NCBI GenBank assembly: GCA_049578505.1
Contig: JBAUMC010000007.1
Location: 1-64,000 of the forward strand
DNA: 64,000 nucleotides
Direction of reading: 5' to 3'
From: JAGVPT01 sp049578505
Lineage (GTDB): Bacteria > Bacteroidota > Ignavibacteria > UBA10030 > UBA8401
How positions within the stretch are numbered: the first letter of the stretch is position 1; each line of letters begins with the position of its first letter. The translations under genes were made by a program, and so were the position numbers. Below are positions 43,164 to 52,954 of the stretch, in pieces. The notes beneath the pieces are model-generated. The model ran no database searches. It was not told the origin of the DNA and saw only the letters and a list, made by a program, of their open reading frames with translations.

Positions 43164-44417
43164 ATGCCAATGGACATTTCAGAATTGAAGTCCAAGAAAA
43201 TTGCTGACCTTAATCAAATTGCAAAAGATCTCAGCATATCCGGCTACAGCGACTTACGTAAACAAGAATTGATATTCAAAATTCTGGAGGCTCAAACTGA
43301 AAAGGATGGGCTGACGTTCAGCAAGGGGGTCCTTGAGGTCTTGCCGGACGGTTACGGGTTCCTGAGATCCGTCGACTATAATTATCTTCCCTCTCCCGAC
43401 GATATTTACGTTTCCCCCTCTCAAATAAAAAAATTCAGCTTGCGAACCGGCGACACTGTCAGCGGACAGGTACGTCCTCCGAAAGAAGGAGAACGCTTTT
43501 TTGCCTTGCTTAGGGTCGAAGCGGTAAATGATGAGAATCCCGATACAATCCGGGATAGAGTGCTCTTCGACAACCTCACGCCATTGTATCCGAATGAGCG
43601 CATCAAGCTCGAGACTGCCCCGGGTGAATATGCTATGCGAATACTTGACCTGCTGTCGCCGATTGGCAAAGGGCAGAGAGGTATGATCGTTTCGCCGCCA
43701 AAGGCAGGGAAAACCGTCCTCCTTCAAAAGATGGCAAACAGCATAACGCGAAATCATCCGGATGTCAAGCTGATGATGTTGCTGATCGACGAGCGTCCGG
43801 AGGAAGTAACGGATATGGAGCGTTCGGTGAGCGCAGAAGTTGTCGCCTCGACATTCGATGAACCGCCGGAACGCCACGTCCAGGTGTCGGATATGGTCCT
43901 TGAAAAAGCAAAACGGCTGGTAGAAGCAAAACACGACGTCGTTATCCTGCTCGACAGTATCACGCGCCTGGCGCGTGCCCATAATACAGTCGTTCCCCAT
44001 TCCGGAAAAATCCTCTCCGGCGGTGTCGATGCAAATGCATTGCATCGCCCGAAAAGATTTTTTGGCGCGGCGCGCAATATTGAAGAAGGCGGAAGCTTGA
44101 CAATTATCGCCACGGCGCTCGTTGAAACGGGGAGCAGAATGGACGAGGTTATTTTTGAAGAGTTCAAGGGAACCGGCAATATGGAAATAGTGCTCGACCG
44201 AAAATTGAGCGACAAACGAATCTTCCCGGCAGTCGATGTGAATCGATCCGGAACCCGCAAGGAAGAAATCCTGATGGGTGAAGATGAATTGAACCGCGTA
44301 TGGATCTTACGGAAATTCTTAAGTGAATTCACGCCGGTGGAAGCAATGGAATTCCTGCTTGAAAAGATGCGTGGAACGAAAGAGAATAAAGATTTCCTCA
44401 AATCGATGAACAGTTAA
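43164..44417 (+). CDS. rho: Transcription termination factor Rho
   Basis: A 417-residue Rho helicase. Rho_N domain (DISELKSKKIADLNQIAKDL, about 4-23), cold-shock-like RNA-binding domain (GYGFLRSVDYNYLPSPDDIY, about 63-82), Walker A PPKAGKTVLLQKM (about 176), Walker B VVILLDSITRLARA (about 258) and the Q/R-loop region LSGGVDANALHRPKRFFGAA. No insertion domain, so a standard hexameric terminator. A rho-independent terminator follows the gene. Confidence 0.98.
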   Translation: MPMDISELKSKKIADLNQIAKDLSISGYSDLRKQELIFKILEAQTEKDGLTFSKGVLEVLPDGYGFLRSVDYNYLPSPDDIYVSPSQIKKFSLRTGDTVSGQVRPPKEGERFFALLRVEAVNDENPDTIRDRVLFDNLTPLYPNERIKLETAPGEYAMRILDLLSPIGKGQRGMIVSPPKAGKTVLLQKMANSITRNHPDVKLMMLLIDERPEEVTDMERSVSAEVVASTFDEPPERHVQVSDMVLEKAKRLVEAKHDVVILLDSITRLARAHNTVVPHSGKILSGGVDANALHRPKRFFGAARNIEEGGSLTIIATALVETGSRMDEVIFEEFKGTGNMEIVLDRKLSDKRIFPAVDVNRSGTRKEEILMGEDELNRVWILRKFLSEFTPVEAMEFLLEKMRGTKENKDFLKSMNS

Positions 44418-44442
44418 TCGCTTCATGTAAATCCTCATAATT

Positions 44443-44478
44443 GAAAGCCATCCTCCTTTTTTCGGGATGGCTTTTCAT
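44443..44478 (+). terminator. Terminator after rho
   Basis: An 11-base stem GAAAGCCATCC (44443-44453) / GGATGGCTTTT (44465-44475), with its outermost pair G-T, and a T-rich tail, 25 bases after the rho stop. Confidence 0.85.
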
Positions 44479-44491
44479 TTTCTTAAGGTTT

Positions 44492-45661
44492 ATGGGAAAA
44501 CATATTGGGACGCGGAGCATTCATTCGGGTGAAGAAAAAAAACGTTCGAACAGGGGGATAACGACCTCAGTCGCCCTTACTTCGACTTTTTTCTTCAAGA
44601 ACGTTGACGAACTTCAACGGCATAAAGACAAAACCGACCCAAGGGAAGAATACGGTCGCTATCACAACCCCACCCGGTCGGTTGCAGAACAAAAGCTTGC
44701 CGACCTTGAGGGAGCAGACGATGCAATCATCTGCTCGTCGGGAATGTATGCGCTTACGGTTACCCTGCTTCGAATTCTTAAACCGGGTGACCATCTTCTC
44801 ATCGTCGACGAAATGTACCACAGGACACAAGAGCTATGCTCTTCTTTGTTGAATAAGTTCGGTGTAGAAATCTCCGTTGTCAGAAGTTCCAGCCTCGAAT
44901 CACTCCGATCGTCGATAAAAAAAAACACCCGGCTTTTTCTATTTGAAACGCCGACAAACCCTCATCTCTACATTCAAGATATTGAATCGATCGTCTCGAT
45001 TTGCAAAGAACGAAAAGTAAAGACTATCGTGGACGCGACATTCGCTTCTCCGGTGAACCTTCTGCCTTTGAAGTTCGGAGTCGATATCGTGATTCATAGC
45101 TGTACGAAATACCTTGCCGGGCATAATGACATGATGGGGGGTGTTATTCTTTCTCGAAAGTCGATTATTGAATCTGTCCGTGAGCTTCACTTTACTATCG
45201 GGGGAACGTTAGACGCTCATTCCTCCTATTTGCTGATTCGCGGACTGAAGACCCTGCCTCTCCGCGTTGCCCACCAAAATCGACTCGCTGAAGCGATTGC
45301 GAATTTCCTTGTAACTCAACCCGCAGTGAAAAAAGTATTCTATCCTTCGCTCTCGACTCATCCGAATTGTGAGATCGCAAAGCGACAAATGACAGGATTT
45401 GGAGGGGTCGTCTCGTTCGACCTCGGTTCTTCGGCGAGAGCAAAAACATTCGTTGATGCATTGACTATTCCGTACATCGCCCCCAGCCTGGGGGGAACGG
45501 AAAGCCTTGTGATACCCTATTCGGTCGTCGTTCCGCCCAGCCTTCAGGAAATCGAAACCGGCAAATTTGCCATCGAGCCTGGACTCGTGCGCCTGTCGGT
45601 TGGGCTTGAAGACGAGGAAGATCTGACTGACGACCTTGCACATGCGTTGAAAGCTCTGTAG
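44492..45661 (+). CDS. Cys/Met metabolism PLP enzyme (cystathionine synthase/lyase type)
   Basis: A 389-residue PLP-dependent enzyme of the cystathionine gamma-synthase / beta- or gamma-lyase / methionine gamma-lyase family. YHNPTRSVAEQKLADLEGAD (about 57-76), CSSGMYALT, the Asp in VDATFASPVNL (about 181) and PLP-lysine in VIHSCTKYLAGHND (about 197-210); SVGLEDEEDL near the C-terminus is typical. Which reaction it runs cannot be told from sequence. Start 44492 was chosen because the earlier in-frame ATG at 44441 falls in the rho terminator. Confidence 0.92.
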   Translation: MGKHIGTRSIHSGEEKKRSNRGITTSVALTSTFFFKNVDELQRHKDKTDPREEYGRYHNPTRSVAEQKLADLEGADDAIICSSGMYALTVTLLRILKPGDHLLIVDEMYHRTQELCSSLLNKFGVEISVVRSSSLESLRSSIKKNTRLFLFETPTNPHLYIQDIESIVSICKERKVKTIVDATFASPVNLLPLKFGVDIVIHSCTKYLAGHNDMMGGVILSRKSIIESVRELHFTIGGTLDAHSSYLLIRGLKTLPLRVAHQNRLAEAIANFLVTQPAVKKVFYPSLSTHPNCEIAKRQMTGFGGVVSFDLGSSARAKTFVDALTIPYIAPSLGGTESLVIPYSVVVPPSLQEIETGKFAIEPGLVRLSVGLEDEEDLTDDLAHALKAL

Positions 45662-45717
45662 TAAGTCCTCTTTTGCCTTTTCGTTTGAAGAGTCGTACCT
45701 TACCAAAAAAGATTTAT

Positions 45718-46896
45718 ATGAAAGATGCAGTTATTGTCGCTGCCTGCAGAACGCCCATTGGCTCGTTTGGAGGCGCATTGAGTTCTATCACTGCTCCCAA
45801 ACTAGGAGCGATTGTTATTGAGGAGGGGTTGCAAAGGGCAAATATTGCGAAGGATATCGTCGACGAAGTGATCATGGGAAATGTGCTGACCGCCGGAGAA
45901 GGACAAGCGCCGGCCCGTCAAGCGGCGATTTTTGCAGGACTTCCGCCCTCAGTAGAATGCACGACGGTGAATAAAGTATGCGGGTCAGGAATGAAAGCCA
46001 TTATGCTTGGCACGCAAGCAATTCTGCTTGGCGACGCCGAAGTCGTTGTTGCGGGGGGAATGGAAAGTATGTCCAACACCCCATACTTGCTGGAAAAAGC
46101 TCGCATCGGCTACAAGATGGGTAATGCTGAGCTAGTCGATTCGATGATCAAAGATGGTTTGTGGGATGTCTACAATAATTTTCATATGGGAAACGCGGCA
46201 GAATTGTGTGCCAAGGAATGTGCGGTCTCGCGTGAAGCGCAAGATCAGTTCGCGGTCCTCAGCTATCGGCGTGCTCAGGAGTCACAAGCCCGAGGACGGT
46301 TTAGAGATGAGATAATTAAAGTAGGTATTATCAAGAAGAAAGGGGATATTGAATTTGTTGAAGAGGACGAGGATCCAAAGAAAACTAATTTTGAAAAAAT
46401 TCCAACCCTAAAGCCGGCCTTCCAAAAAGATGGAACCGTAACCGCGGCGAATTCTTCAAAGATAAACGACGGTGCTGCAGCGGTTGTTCTCATGTCTCTC
46501 GGGAAAGCGCAGTCGCTTGGGGTGAAGCCTATTGCAAAAATCATCGCAAGCGCTTCATCCGCTAAAAAACCTGAATGGTTTACAACGGCACCCGCGGATG
46601 TGATTCCAAAGGTGTTAAAGAAATCAGGTCTAACGATAGACGAAATAGATTTGTTCGAGATTAATGAGGCATTTGCGGTCGTTACTCTTGCGGTAAATAA
46701 AATCCTCGGAATCGATATCAATAAAGTCAATATCAACGGCGGCGCGGTTGCGCTTGGTCATCCGATTGGCGCAAGCGGAGCACGAATTGTTGTCACGCTG
46801 ATTCATGCTCTACAACAAAGAAATTTAAAGCGCGGGCTTGCAGCAATCTGCATTGGCGGCGGTGAGGCAAGCGGAATAGTGATGGAAATGATGTGA
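45718..46896 (+). CDS. Acetyl-CoA acetyltransferase (thiolase)
   Basis: A 392-residue thiolase. N-terminal RTPIGSFGGALSSI, nucleophile Cys in TVNKVCGSGMKAI (about 88), GGMESMSNTPYLL, His in INEAFAVV region (NEAFA, about 317), and the closing GGAVALGHPIGASGARI (about 346) and CIGGGEASG. The length and sequence fit biosynthetic/degradative acetoacetyl-CoA thiolases. It is followed by a 3-hydroxyacyl-CoA dehydrogenase and an acyl-CoA dehydrogenase, forming a short-chain beta-oxidation (or butyrate) set without a crotonase nearby. Confidence 0.96.
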   Translation: MKDAVIVAACRTPIGSFGGALSSITAPKLGAIVIEEGLQRANIAKDIVDEVIMGNVLTAGEGQAPARQAAIFAGLPPSVECTTVNKVCGSGMKAIMLGTQAILLGDAEVVVAGGMESMSNTPYLLEKARIGYKMGNAELVDSMIKDGLWDVYNNFHMGNAAELCAKECAVSREAQDQFAVLSYRRAQESQARGRFRDEIIKVGIIKKKGDIEFVEEDEDPKKTNFEKIPTLKPAFQKDGTVTAANSSKINDGAAAVVLMSLGKAQSLGVKPIAKIIASASSAKKPEWFTTAPADVIPKVLKKSGLTIDEIDLFEINEAFAVVTLAVNKILGIDINKVNINGGAVALGHPIGASGARIVVTLIHALQQRNLKRGLAAICIGGGEASGIVMEMM

Positions 46897-46934
46897 CAAC
46901 GTACAACGCGCAGTGATGGATGGTTGAGAAAAAT

Positions 46935-47795
46935 ATGAAAATTAAAAATATTTCTGTGATTGGAGCCGGAACGATGGGGAATGGCATCGCGCATGTCTGC
47001 GCATTTTACGGCTTCAATGTCACGCTTAACGACATCGGTCAGGAATATATCGACCGGGGGCTGAAAACGATAGCGTCCAACCTCGACCGGCAGGTCAAAA
47101 AGGGTAATCTCACTGAAGTACAAAAAACAAAGACCCTCGGTAATATTACAACTTCGGACTCGCTTCCCGAAGCTGTTCGATCCGCCGACCTTGTGATAGA
47201 AGCCGCTACGGAGAACAAGAAGGTAAAACTGGACATTTTTAAGACACTTGATACCGCATCGCCATCTACTACAATCCTTGCCTCCAATACCTCATCCATT
47301 TCAATAACAGAGATTGCAGCTTCAACAAAAAGGCCGGCACAAGTTATCGGAATGCACTTCATGAATCCTGTCCCTGTTATGAAGCTTGTAGAGGTCATTC
47401 GGGGGCTTGCCACATCGAATGAAACTTTTGAAACGGTAAAGATTTTAACTGGATCGTTGGAAAAGACGCCGGTCGAGGTAAATGATTTTCCCGGATTTGT
47501 TTCAAACAGAATTTTGCTCCCCATGCTTAACGAAGCCATGTATTGTGTTATGGAAGGTGTGGCGACGCCGGAAGCAATCGACACCGTGATGAAGCTGGGG
47601 ATGAATCACCCGATGGGCCCGCTCACGCTTGCAGATTTCATAGGGCTCGATGTCTGCTTATCGATTATGAACGTTCTTTATGAAGGACTGGGCGATCCGA
47701 AATATCGTCCATGCCCTCTGTTGAAAAAAATGGTTGCCGCAGGACATCTTGGGAGAAAAACGGGAAAAGGATTCTACGAGTATTCGGCAGCATGA
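46935..47795 (+). CDS. 3-hydroxybutyryl-CoA dehydrogenase
   Basis: A 286-residue short-type 3-hydroxyacyl-CoA dehydrogenase, NAD(P)-dependent. GAGTMGNGIAHVCAFYG (about 8-24), ASNTSSISITEIA (about 116), GMHFMNPVPVMKLVEVI with the catalytic His (about 138) and Glu, and NHPMGPLTLADFIGLD (about 224). It would interconvert acetoacetyl-CoA and 3-hydroxybutyryl-CoA. ATG 46935 is preferred to 46920 as it directly precedes the Rossmann strand. Confidence 0.95.
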   Translation: MKIKNISVIGAGTMGNGIAHVCAFYGFNVTLNDIGQEYIDRGLKTIASNLDRQVKKGNLTEVQKTKTLGNITTSDSLPEAVRSADLVIEAATENKKVKLDIFKTLDTASPSTTILASNTSSISITEIAASTKRPAQVIGMHFMNPVPVMKLVEVIRGLATSNETFETVKILTGSLEKTPVEVNDFPGFVSNRILLPMLNEAMYCVMEGVATPEAIDTVMKLGMNHPMGPLTLADFIGLDVCLSIMNVLYEGLGDPKYRPCPLLKKMVAAGHLGRKTGKGFYEYSAA

Positions 47796-47888
47796 TAAAT
47801 ACCAAGTATTGGTTTTTAGGTTTTAGCAATAAGCTAATACCCAATTCCCAACAGCTTCCAAATTGTTCGACCAATTCTTATTACGAAA

Positions 47889-49028
47889 ATGAACTTCGAG
47901 CTAAACGAAACACAACGAATGATCCGCGAAACTGCCCGACAGTTTGCTCACGATGAGTTGGCATCTTCCGCAGACTCACGTGACGAGAAAGAGGAATTTC
48001 CGTATGAAGCGGTGAAGAAATTGGGAGACCTAGGATTTATGGGGATGATGGTGCCGGAACAATACGGCGGCGCAGGGCTTGATACAGTGAGTTACTCCCT
48101 TGCGGTTGAAGAGATCTCTCGTGCTGATGCGTCGTGCGGGGTGATTATGTCCGTAAATAACTCTCTCGTCTGCTACGGTATCAATGAGTTTGGCACGGAA
48201 GAACAAAAGCAAAAATTCTTATCCCTTCTGGCAGCGGGGAAAAAGCTCGGTGCGTTTGCACTTTCAGAGCCCGAGGCGGGAAGCGACGCTACGAACCAAC
48301 GAACGACGGCGGTCCGCGATGGCGATTTTTACGTTATGAACGGAATCAAGAATTGGATTACTAACGGTTTTAGCGCCGATTACGTTCTGGTGATGGCGAC
48401 AACCGATCCGGCTAAAGGGAGCCGCGGCATCAGTACGTTTATTCTTGAAAAAGGAATGCCTGGATTTACCGTCGGCAAGAAAGAGCGAAAACTCGGAATA
48501 CGAAGCTCAGACACCGTGTCGATCGCGTTCCAGGATGTCCGTGTTCCGGCGGCGAACAGGATCGGAGAGGAAGGATTTGGTTTTAAGTTCGCAATGACGA
48601 CCCTGGACGGAGGCCGAATTGGTATTGCGTCGCAGGCTGTTGGCATCGCCCAGGCAAGCCTCGATGCGGCCGTCAAATATTCAAAAGAGCGGAAAGCATT
48701 TGACCAGCCATTGTCAGGTTTGCAGGCGATTCAGTTTAAAATTGCTGACATGGCGACTGAAGTCGACGCGGCTCGTTTATTAACCTTGCGGGCTGCACTC
48801 ACTAAAGATTCGGGACAAAGATTTACACAACACGCGGCGATGGCGAAACTCTTTGCCTCGAAGGTAGCGGTTAAATGTGCTCTCGAGGCTATCCAGATTC
48901 ATGGCGGGTACGGCTACATTCGCGAGTACAATGTCGAGCGCTATCTGCGCGATGCCAAGATTACCGAGATCTATGAAGGAACTTCAGAAATCCAACGAAT
49001 TGTGATCGCACGTTCATTATTACAGTAG
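47889..49028 (+). CDS. Short-chain acyl-CoA dehydrogenase
   Basis: A 379-residue acyl-CoA dehydrogenase with FAD. FALSEPEAGSD (about 120-130), GIKNWITNGFSAD (about 152), QAVGIAQASLDAAVKYSKER (about 238), IQIHGGYGYIREYNVERYLR (about 336) and catalytic Glu in IYEGTSEIQRIVIARSLL (about 361). The Glu position fits butyryl-CoA dehydrogenase-like short/branched-chain enzymes. It completes the thiolase/dehydrogenase group. A short inverted repeat (ACCCTC/GAGGGT) follows the gene. Confidence 0.95.
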   Translation: MNFELNETQRMIRETARQFAHDELASSADSRDEKEEFPYEAVKKLGDLGFMGMMVPEQYGGAGLDTVSYSLAVEEISRADASCGVIMSVNNSLVCYGINEFGTEEQKQKFLSLLAAGKKLGAFALSEPEAGSDATNQRTTAVRDGDFYVMNGIKNWITNGFSADYVLVMATTDPAKGSRGISTFILEKGMPGFTVGKKERKLGIRSSDTVSIAFQDVRVPAANRIGEEGFGFKFAMTTLDGGRIGIASQAVGIAQASLDAAVKYSKERKAFDQPLSGLQAIQFKIADMATEVDAARLLTLRAALTKDSGQRFTQHAAMAKLFASKVAVKCALEAIQIHGGYGYIREYNVERYLRDAKITEIYEGTSEIQRIVIARSLLQ

Positions 49029-49139
49029 GGAATTGCGCGGGAGGTCGTTCATTTCTTTTTCTAACCCTCGGAGTCAATTGAACTGAGGGTCATTGCCGAT
49101 AATTCAGACGTCAAACGATTTTTTATAAAGGAGGACTCT

Positions 49140-50648
49140 ATGTCATCCAGGACGGATACTTTTACCTTTCCGCAGGGGGAAGTTGCGTCATCGGAAATTA
49201 AACGGTTGAAGAATTACATTGGAGGGACATGGGTAGATTCTGACGCCGCGGAATATCTCACTGTGATGAATCCTTCAATCGGCCTGCCGATTGCCGAAGT
49301 ACCACTTTCCACATCTCATGCTGTTGACGACGCAGTAGTGAAAGCGAATGAAGCTTTCCACTCATGGTCGGTAATGCCTATTAAAGAAAGGGCGCAGGTC
49401 TTTTTTCGCTACAAGGCCTTATTGGAAAAAAATGCTCAGGCATTGGCTGAATTAGTGCAGGAAGAAAATGGCAAAATAAAGAGCGAAGCGATGGCCGAAA
49501 TCGAAAAAGCAATTGAAGTAACGGAATTTGCCTGCTCGATGCCGCAGTTAGCTTCGGGAGAAATCTTAGAAGTGAGCAAAGGGGTTGAATGCCGCATTGA
49601 CCGCTATCCGCTGGGTGTTGTTGCGAGCATTACGCCTTTTAATTTTCCCAACATGGTACCTAACTGGACCATTCCTAATGCATTGGTTTTGGGAAATGCA
49701 TTGATTCTGAAACCCTCGGAACAGGTTCCATTGAGCGCTTGTAAAATTGCAGATTTGTTGAAAGAAGCTGGATTGCCGGACGGCGTGTTCAGTATTGTTA
49801 ATGGATCACAGGCTGTCGTGGAAGCGATATGTGATCATCCGGAAATACAAGCCGTTTCGTTTGTAGGCTCAACGCGTGTGGCAAAGCTTGTATATACTCG
49901 CGCTGCAGCGCATTTGAAACGCGCCCTATGTCTTGGGGGTGCTAAAAATCACTTGATCGTTCTTCCCGACGCAAACGAAGAAATGACCGCTTCGAATGTC
50001 GCGGCTTCAATGAGCGGATGTGCCGGACAACGGTGCATGGCGGCGTCAGCGATGGTCGCAGTTGGCAATGTTGACCGGATCATTCAGAGGCTGTGCGACG
50101 AAGCGAGGAAGATTGTTCCGGGGAAAAATCTCGGTGCAGTTATTTCGAAAAAGGCAAAAGAGAGAATTGAGAGATACATTACTGAAGCCGAACAACAAGG
50201 AGCAAAAGTGCTTGTGGATGGAAGGAACGCAATTGTTGAAGGCAAAGAAAACGGCTATTACGTTGGACCGACCGTCATTGATGACGTCCGGCCGGAGATG
50301 AGGATTGCACAAGAAGAAGTCTTTGGTCCGGTGCTCTCCATATTGCGAACAAAGAACATCGATGACGCGATCAGAATTGAAAATAGTTCTCCGTATGGGA
50401 ACGCAGCTTCGGTTTTCACACAAAGCGGCGGCATGGCCCGGTACGTCATTGAACGTGCCAGTGCCGGGATGATCGGGGTAAATATCGGCGTGCCGGTTCC
50501 GCGCGAGCCATTTTCGTTTGGCGGGTGGAACGAATCAAAGTTCGGCGCGGGAGATATTACGGGAAAAAGCTCCATCGAGTTCTTTACAAAGCTGAAGAAG
50601 ACAACGATTAAATGGAATCCCGAATCGAAAGTGAATTGGATGAGTTGA
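49140..50648 (+). CDS. mmsA: (Methyl)malonate-semialdehyde dehydrogenase, CoA-acylating
   Basis: A 502-residue aldehyde dehydrogenase of the MmsA type. SITPFNFPNMVPNWTIPNAL (about 160-179), GSTRVAKLVY, the catalytic Cys in SGCAGQRCMAAS (about 293-304), EEVFGPVLSIL and a closing PFSFGGWNESKFG. It turns malonate or methylmalonate semialdehyde with CoA and NAD+ into acetyl- or propionyl-CoA. AAGGAGG precedes the ATG. It sits beside the reductive pyrimidine cluster, whose aminotransferase would produce exactly these semialdehydes. Confidence 0.95.
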   Translation: MSSRTDTFTFPQGEVASSEIKRLKNYIGGTWVDSDAAEYLTVMNPSIGLPIAEVPLSTSHAVDDAVVKANEAFHSWSVMPIKERAQVFFRYKALLEKNAQALAELVQEENGKIKSEAMAEIEKAIEVTEFACSMPQLASGEILEVSKGVECRIDRYPLGVVASITPFNFPNMVPNWTIPNALVLGNALILKPSEQVPLSACKIADLLKEAGLPDGVFSIVNGSQAVVEAICDHPEIQAVSFVGSTRVAKLVYTRAAAHLKRALCLGGAKNHLIVLPDANEEMTASNVAASMSGCAGQRCMAASAMVAVGNVDRIIQRLCDEARKIVPGKNLGAVISKKAKERIERYITEAEQQGAKVLVDGRNAIVEGKENGYYVGPTVIDDVRPEMRIAQEEVFGPVLSILRTKNIDDAIRIENSSPYGNAASVFTQSGGMARYVIERASAGMIGVNIGVPVPREPFSFGGWNESKFGAGDITGKSSIEFFTKLKKTTIKWNPESKVNWMS

Positions 50649-50695
50649 ACTGGACGAGCGTGACCCGATGCCGATACCTATTAGGTAAATACGTT

Positions 50696-51361
50696 ATGAA
50701 CGCATGTTGTAATAATCCGGCTTCGTGCGAGCCGGCGAATAAATTTTTCACCAAATGGTCGAAGCGTTATGCCAAGCGCTTTCGCAAGGAAGGGCTGGAG
50801 AAGACTCAGCGCTATTTGTTGGAGGGTGTTCGCAAAGAGGCCGTGGCTTCGAAAGAAATCCTCGACATTGGATGTGGTATTGGTTCACTGCACATGACTC
50901 TTTTGCTAGAAGGTGCTGCAAGTGCCACTGCTATCGATGTCTCTGACGGAATGCTGCAACAGGCAAAGGCATTAGCGAAAGAGAACCGCATGGAAAAGCA
51001 GACTAACTATATTCTAGGCGACTTTGTAAGTGAATCAGGAATGATTAAACAGGCAGATATAACGATGATGGATAAGGTAGTGTGTTGCTATGAAGACTAT
51101 AATACCCTTATCACTACATCAGCGGCGAAGACGAAAACCATCTACGCAGTTACTCATCCGAAAAAGAATATTATCATGGAGTTGTTGTTCAAGCTCCAAA
51201 TTTTCATTTTGAAATTGTTCCGTAATTCGTTCTATCCCTTCTGGCATGACTGGAATGAAGTACATCGAATAATTCTCGGTCAGGGATTTCGGCTGATTTA
51301 TTCCAACTCGACAATTGCGTGGCAAGTTTTGGTTTACAAAAGAATCTCTTCTCCCATCTGA
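50696..51361 (+). CDS. Class I SAM-dependent methyltransferase
   Basis: A 221-residue methyltransferase. SAM-binding motif I is ILDIGCGIGSLHMTLLLEG (about 59-77), followed by AIDVSDGML and a motif-IV-like ADITMMDKVVCCY (about 121). The layout, with an MNACCNN start and a C-terminal helical HPKKNIIMELLFK part, is reminiscent of magnesium-protoporphyrin methyltransferase-like proteins, but the substrate is unknown. The frame is open from 50612, overlapping mmsA; ATG 50696 is preferred. It converges with the NCS1 permease gene. Confidence 0.82.
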   Translation: MNACCNNPASCEPANKFFTKWSKRYAKRFRKEGLEKTQRYLLEGVRKEAVASKEILDIGCGIGSLHMTLLLEGAASATAIDVSDGMLQQAKALAKENRMEKQTNYILGDFVSESGMIKQADITMMDKVVCCYEDYNTLITTSAAKTKTIYAVTHPKKNIIMELLFKLQIFILKLFRNSFYPFWHDWNEVHRIILGQGFRLIYSNSTIAWQVLVYKRISSPI

Positions 51362-51382
51362 TTTGTCCTCCGCTCCGATTTC

Positions 51383-52894
51383 CTACCTCACGGCCTTACG
51401 CAAATTGTTTCTCCTTCTTGTGAGCAAAGCATAAACAATGAATGCTACACTGAATCCGACGAACCACGCGTAACTATAAACATTCATCAAAAACGGACCG
51501 ATTGAAACAGGGTCTACTGCGTTAATTGTACCAAGGAAACCGGGGACACTCGGCGCGACGCCAAGAATAAGTGCCACGATCGCCCTTGGATTGAATCCAT
51601 TATTGTATGAATATTCACCTTCGGAATTATAGAGGTCGATTGATTGGAGTATAGTGTGGCGAATGAAAAAATAATCGCATATGAGAATTCCGCCGATCGG
51701 TCCGAGGAGGGCGGAATAGCCAACCAGCCAAGTGAAAATATATCCGCTCGGATCCGCAACCAGCTTCCACGGCTGTATGAGGATGCCGATAATGCCGGTA
51801 ATTAGCCCGCCGATACGAAACGTGATCTTCGACGGCCAGAGATTCGAAAAATCATTCGCGGGACTTACGACATTCGCGGCGAGGTTCGTTGCTAATGTTG
51901 CTAGGCACAGTGCGAATAACGAAACTAATAGCACGAGAGGGTTTGTAAATCGGGAAATCAAAACGACGGGGTCCCAAATCGGGAATCCGCCGTAAATCAC
52001 TATCGTAGCAGACGTAACAGCAACGCCGATGAAAGAATACAAAGCCATTGTTGCCGGTAACCCTATTGCCTGACCAAGCATCTGATCGCGCTGGGTGCGA
52101 GAGTAGCGGGTAAAGTCTGGGATGTTGAGCGACAACGTAGCCCAAAACCCAATCATTCCAGTCAATGAAGGAAAAAACACCAGCCAAAATTTTCCTTCTT
52201 TCGGCCCGCCGGGCACAAACTGAGAGGGCTGCGATAACATCGGTCCGAATCCTCCGGCCTGAACATACGCCCACATAAGCAATACCAAGCCTAGCAATAT
52301 GAGAAGCGGTGCTTTGATGTTTAAGAGAAAACGAATCGATTCTATCCCCTTGTAAATGACCAGCATATTGATTCCCCAAAAAAACAGAAAGCAGGCAAGT
52401 TGAGGGGTGTTAATGCCTGCGAACCAAACAGGCAGTGAGTTCCAGGAGGGGATGTAAATTGAGATCATTTTGTAAATGGCCCATCCTCCTATCCAGCTTT
52501 GAATACCGAACCATCCGCAGGCGACAAACGCGCGGAGCAAAGCCGGTATATTTGCCCCGCGCACTCCAAACGAAGCCCGGCAATACACAGGAAAAGGGAT
52601 TCCGTATTTGGTCCCCGCGTGGGCGTTGAGAACCATGGGTATGAGCACGATGGCATTTCCGAGAAAAACCGTCAGCACTGCCTGATACCAGTTCATTCCT
52701 TCGGAAATAAGGGAAGAAGCAAGCATGTAGGTTGGAATACATGCCGACATTGATATCCAAAGGGCGGCGATATCATAGGTTCCCCATTTTCGCTGGGAAA
52801 GTTTCGTCGGTGAAATGTCGTCGTTAATAAGCGAGCTATTCCGGAGAGAAGAGAGGTCGACTTCGACGATCTCAGAATTTCCCGAATCGGGCAT
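51383..52894 (-). CDS. NCS1 family nucleobase/allantoin/hydantoin permease
   Basis: A roughly 503-residue cation symporter of the NCS1 family with about 12 helices. Family features: SQRKWGTYDIAALWISMSAC (about 33-52), NAHAGTKYGIPFPVYCRASF (about 96), GWFGIQSWIGGWAIY (about 132), and SLNIPDFTRYSRTQRDQMLG (about 262). It should import uracil, thymine, hydantoin or allantoin. As last gene of the pyrimidine cluster it is the likely uptake system for its substrate. The start is uncertain; TTG 52933 would add 13 residues. Confidence 0.93.
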   Translation of the reverse strand: MPDSGNSEIVEVDLSSLRNSSLINDDISPTKLSQRKWGTYDIAALWISMSACIPTYMLASSLISEGMNWYQAVLTVFLGNAIVLIPMVLNAHAGTKYGIPFPVYCRASFGVRGANIPALLRAFVACGWFGIQSWIGGWAIYKMISIYIPSWNSLPVWFAGINTPQLACFLFFWGINMLVIYKGIESIRFLLNIKAPLLILLGLVLLMWAYVQAGGFGPMLSQPSQFVPGGPKEGKFWLVFFPSLTGMIGFWATLSLNIPDFTRYSRTQRDQMLGQAIGLPATMALYSFIGVAVTSATIVIYGGFPIWDPVVLISRFTNPLVLLVSLFALCLATLATNLAANVVSPANDFSNLWPSKITFRIGGLITGIIGILIQPWKLVADPSGYIFTWLVGYSALLGPIGGILICDYFFIRHTILQSIDLYNSEGEYSYNNGFNPRAIVALILGVAPSVPGFLGTINAVDPVSIGPFLMNVYSYAWFVGFSVAFIVYALLTRRRNNLRKAVR

Positions 52895-52954
52895 AAATTT
52901 TTGAATGATGGAAGTAGTAAACTGGCTGCACAATAAAGCGAGGGTAAACTTATC

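Noticed and set aside
43254..44401. Long minus-strand frames opposite rho
   Set aside because: They are antisense shadows of a highly conserved gene, with no start signals.
44441..44491. Earlier in-frame start for the Cys/Met PLP enzyme
   Set aside because: It falls in the rho terminator hairpin; the family-like N-terminus begins at 44492.
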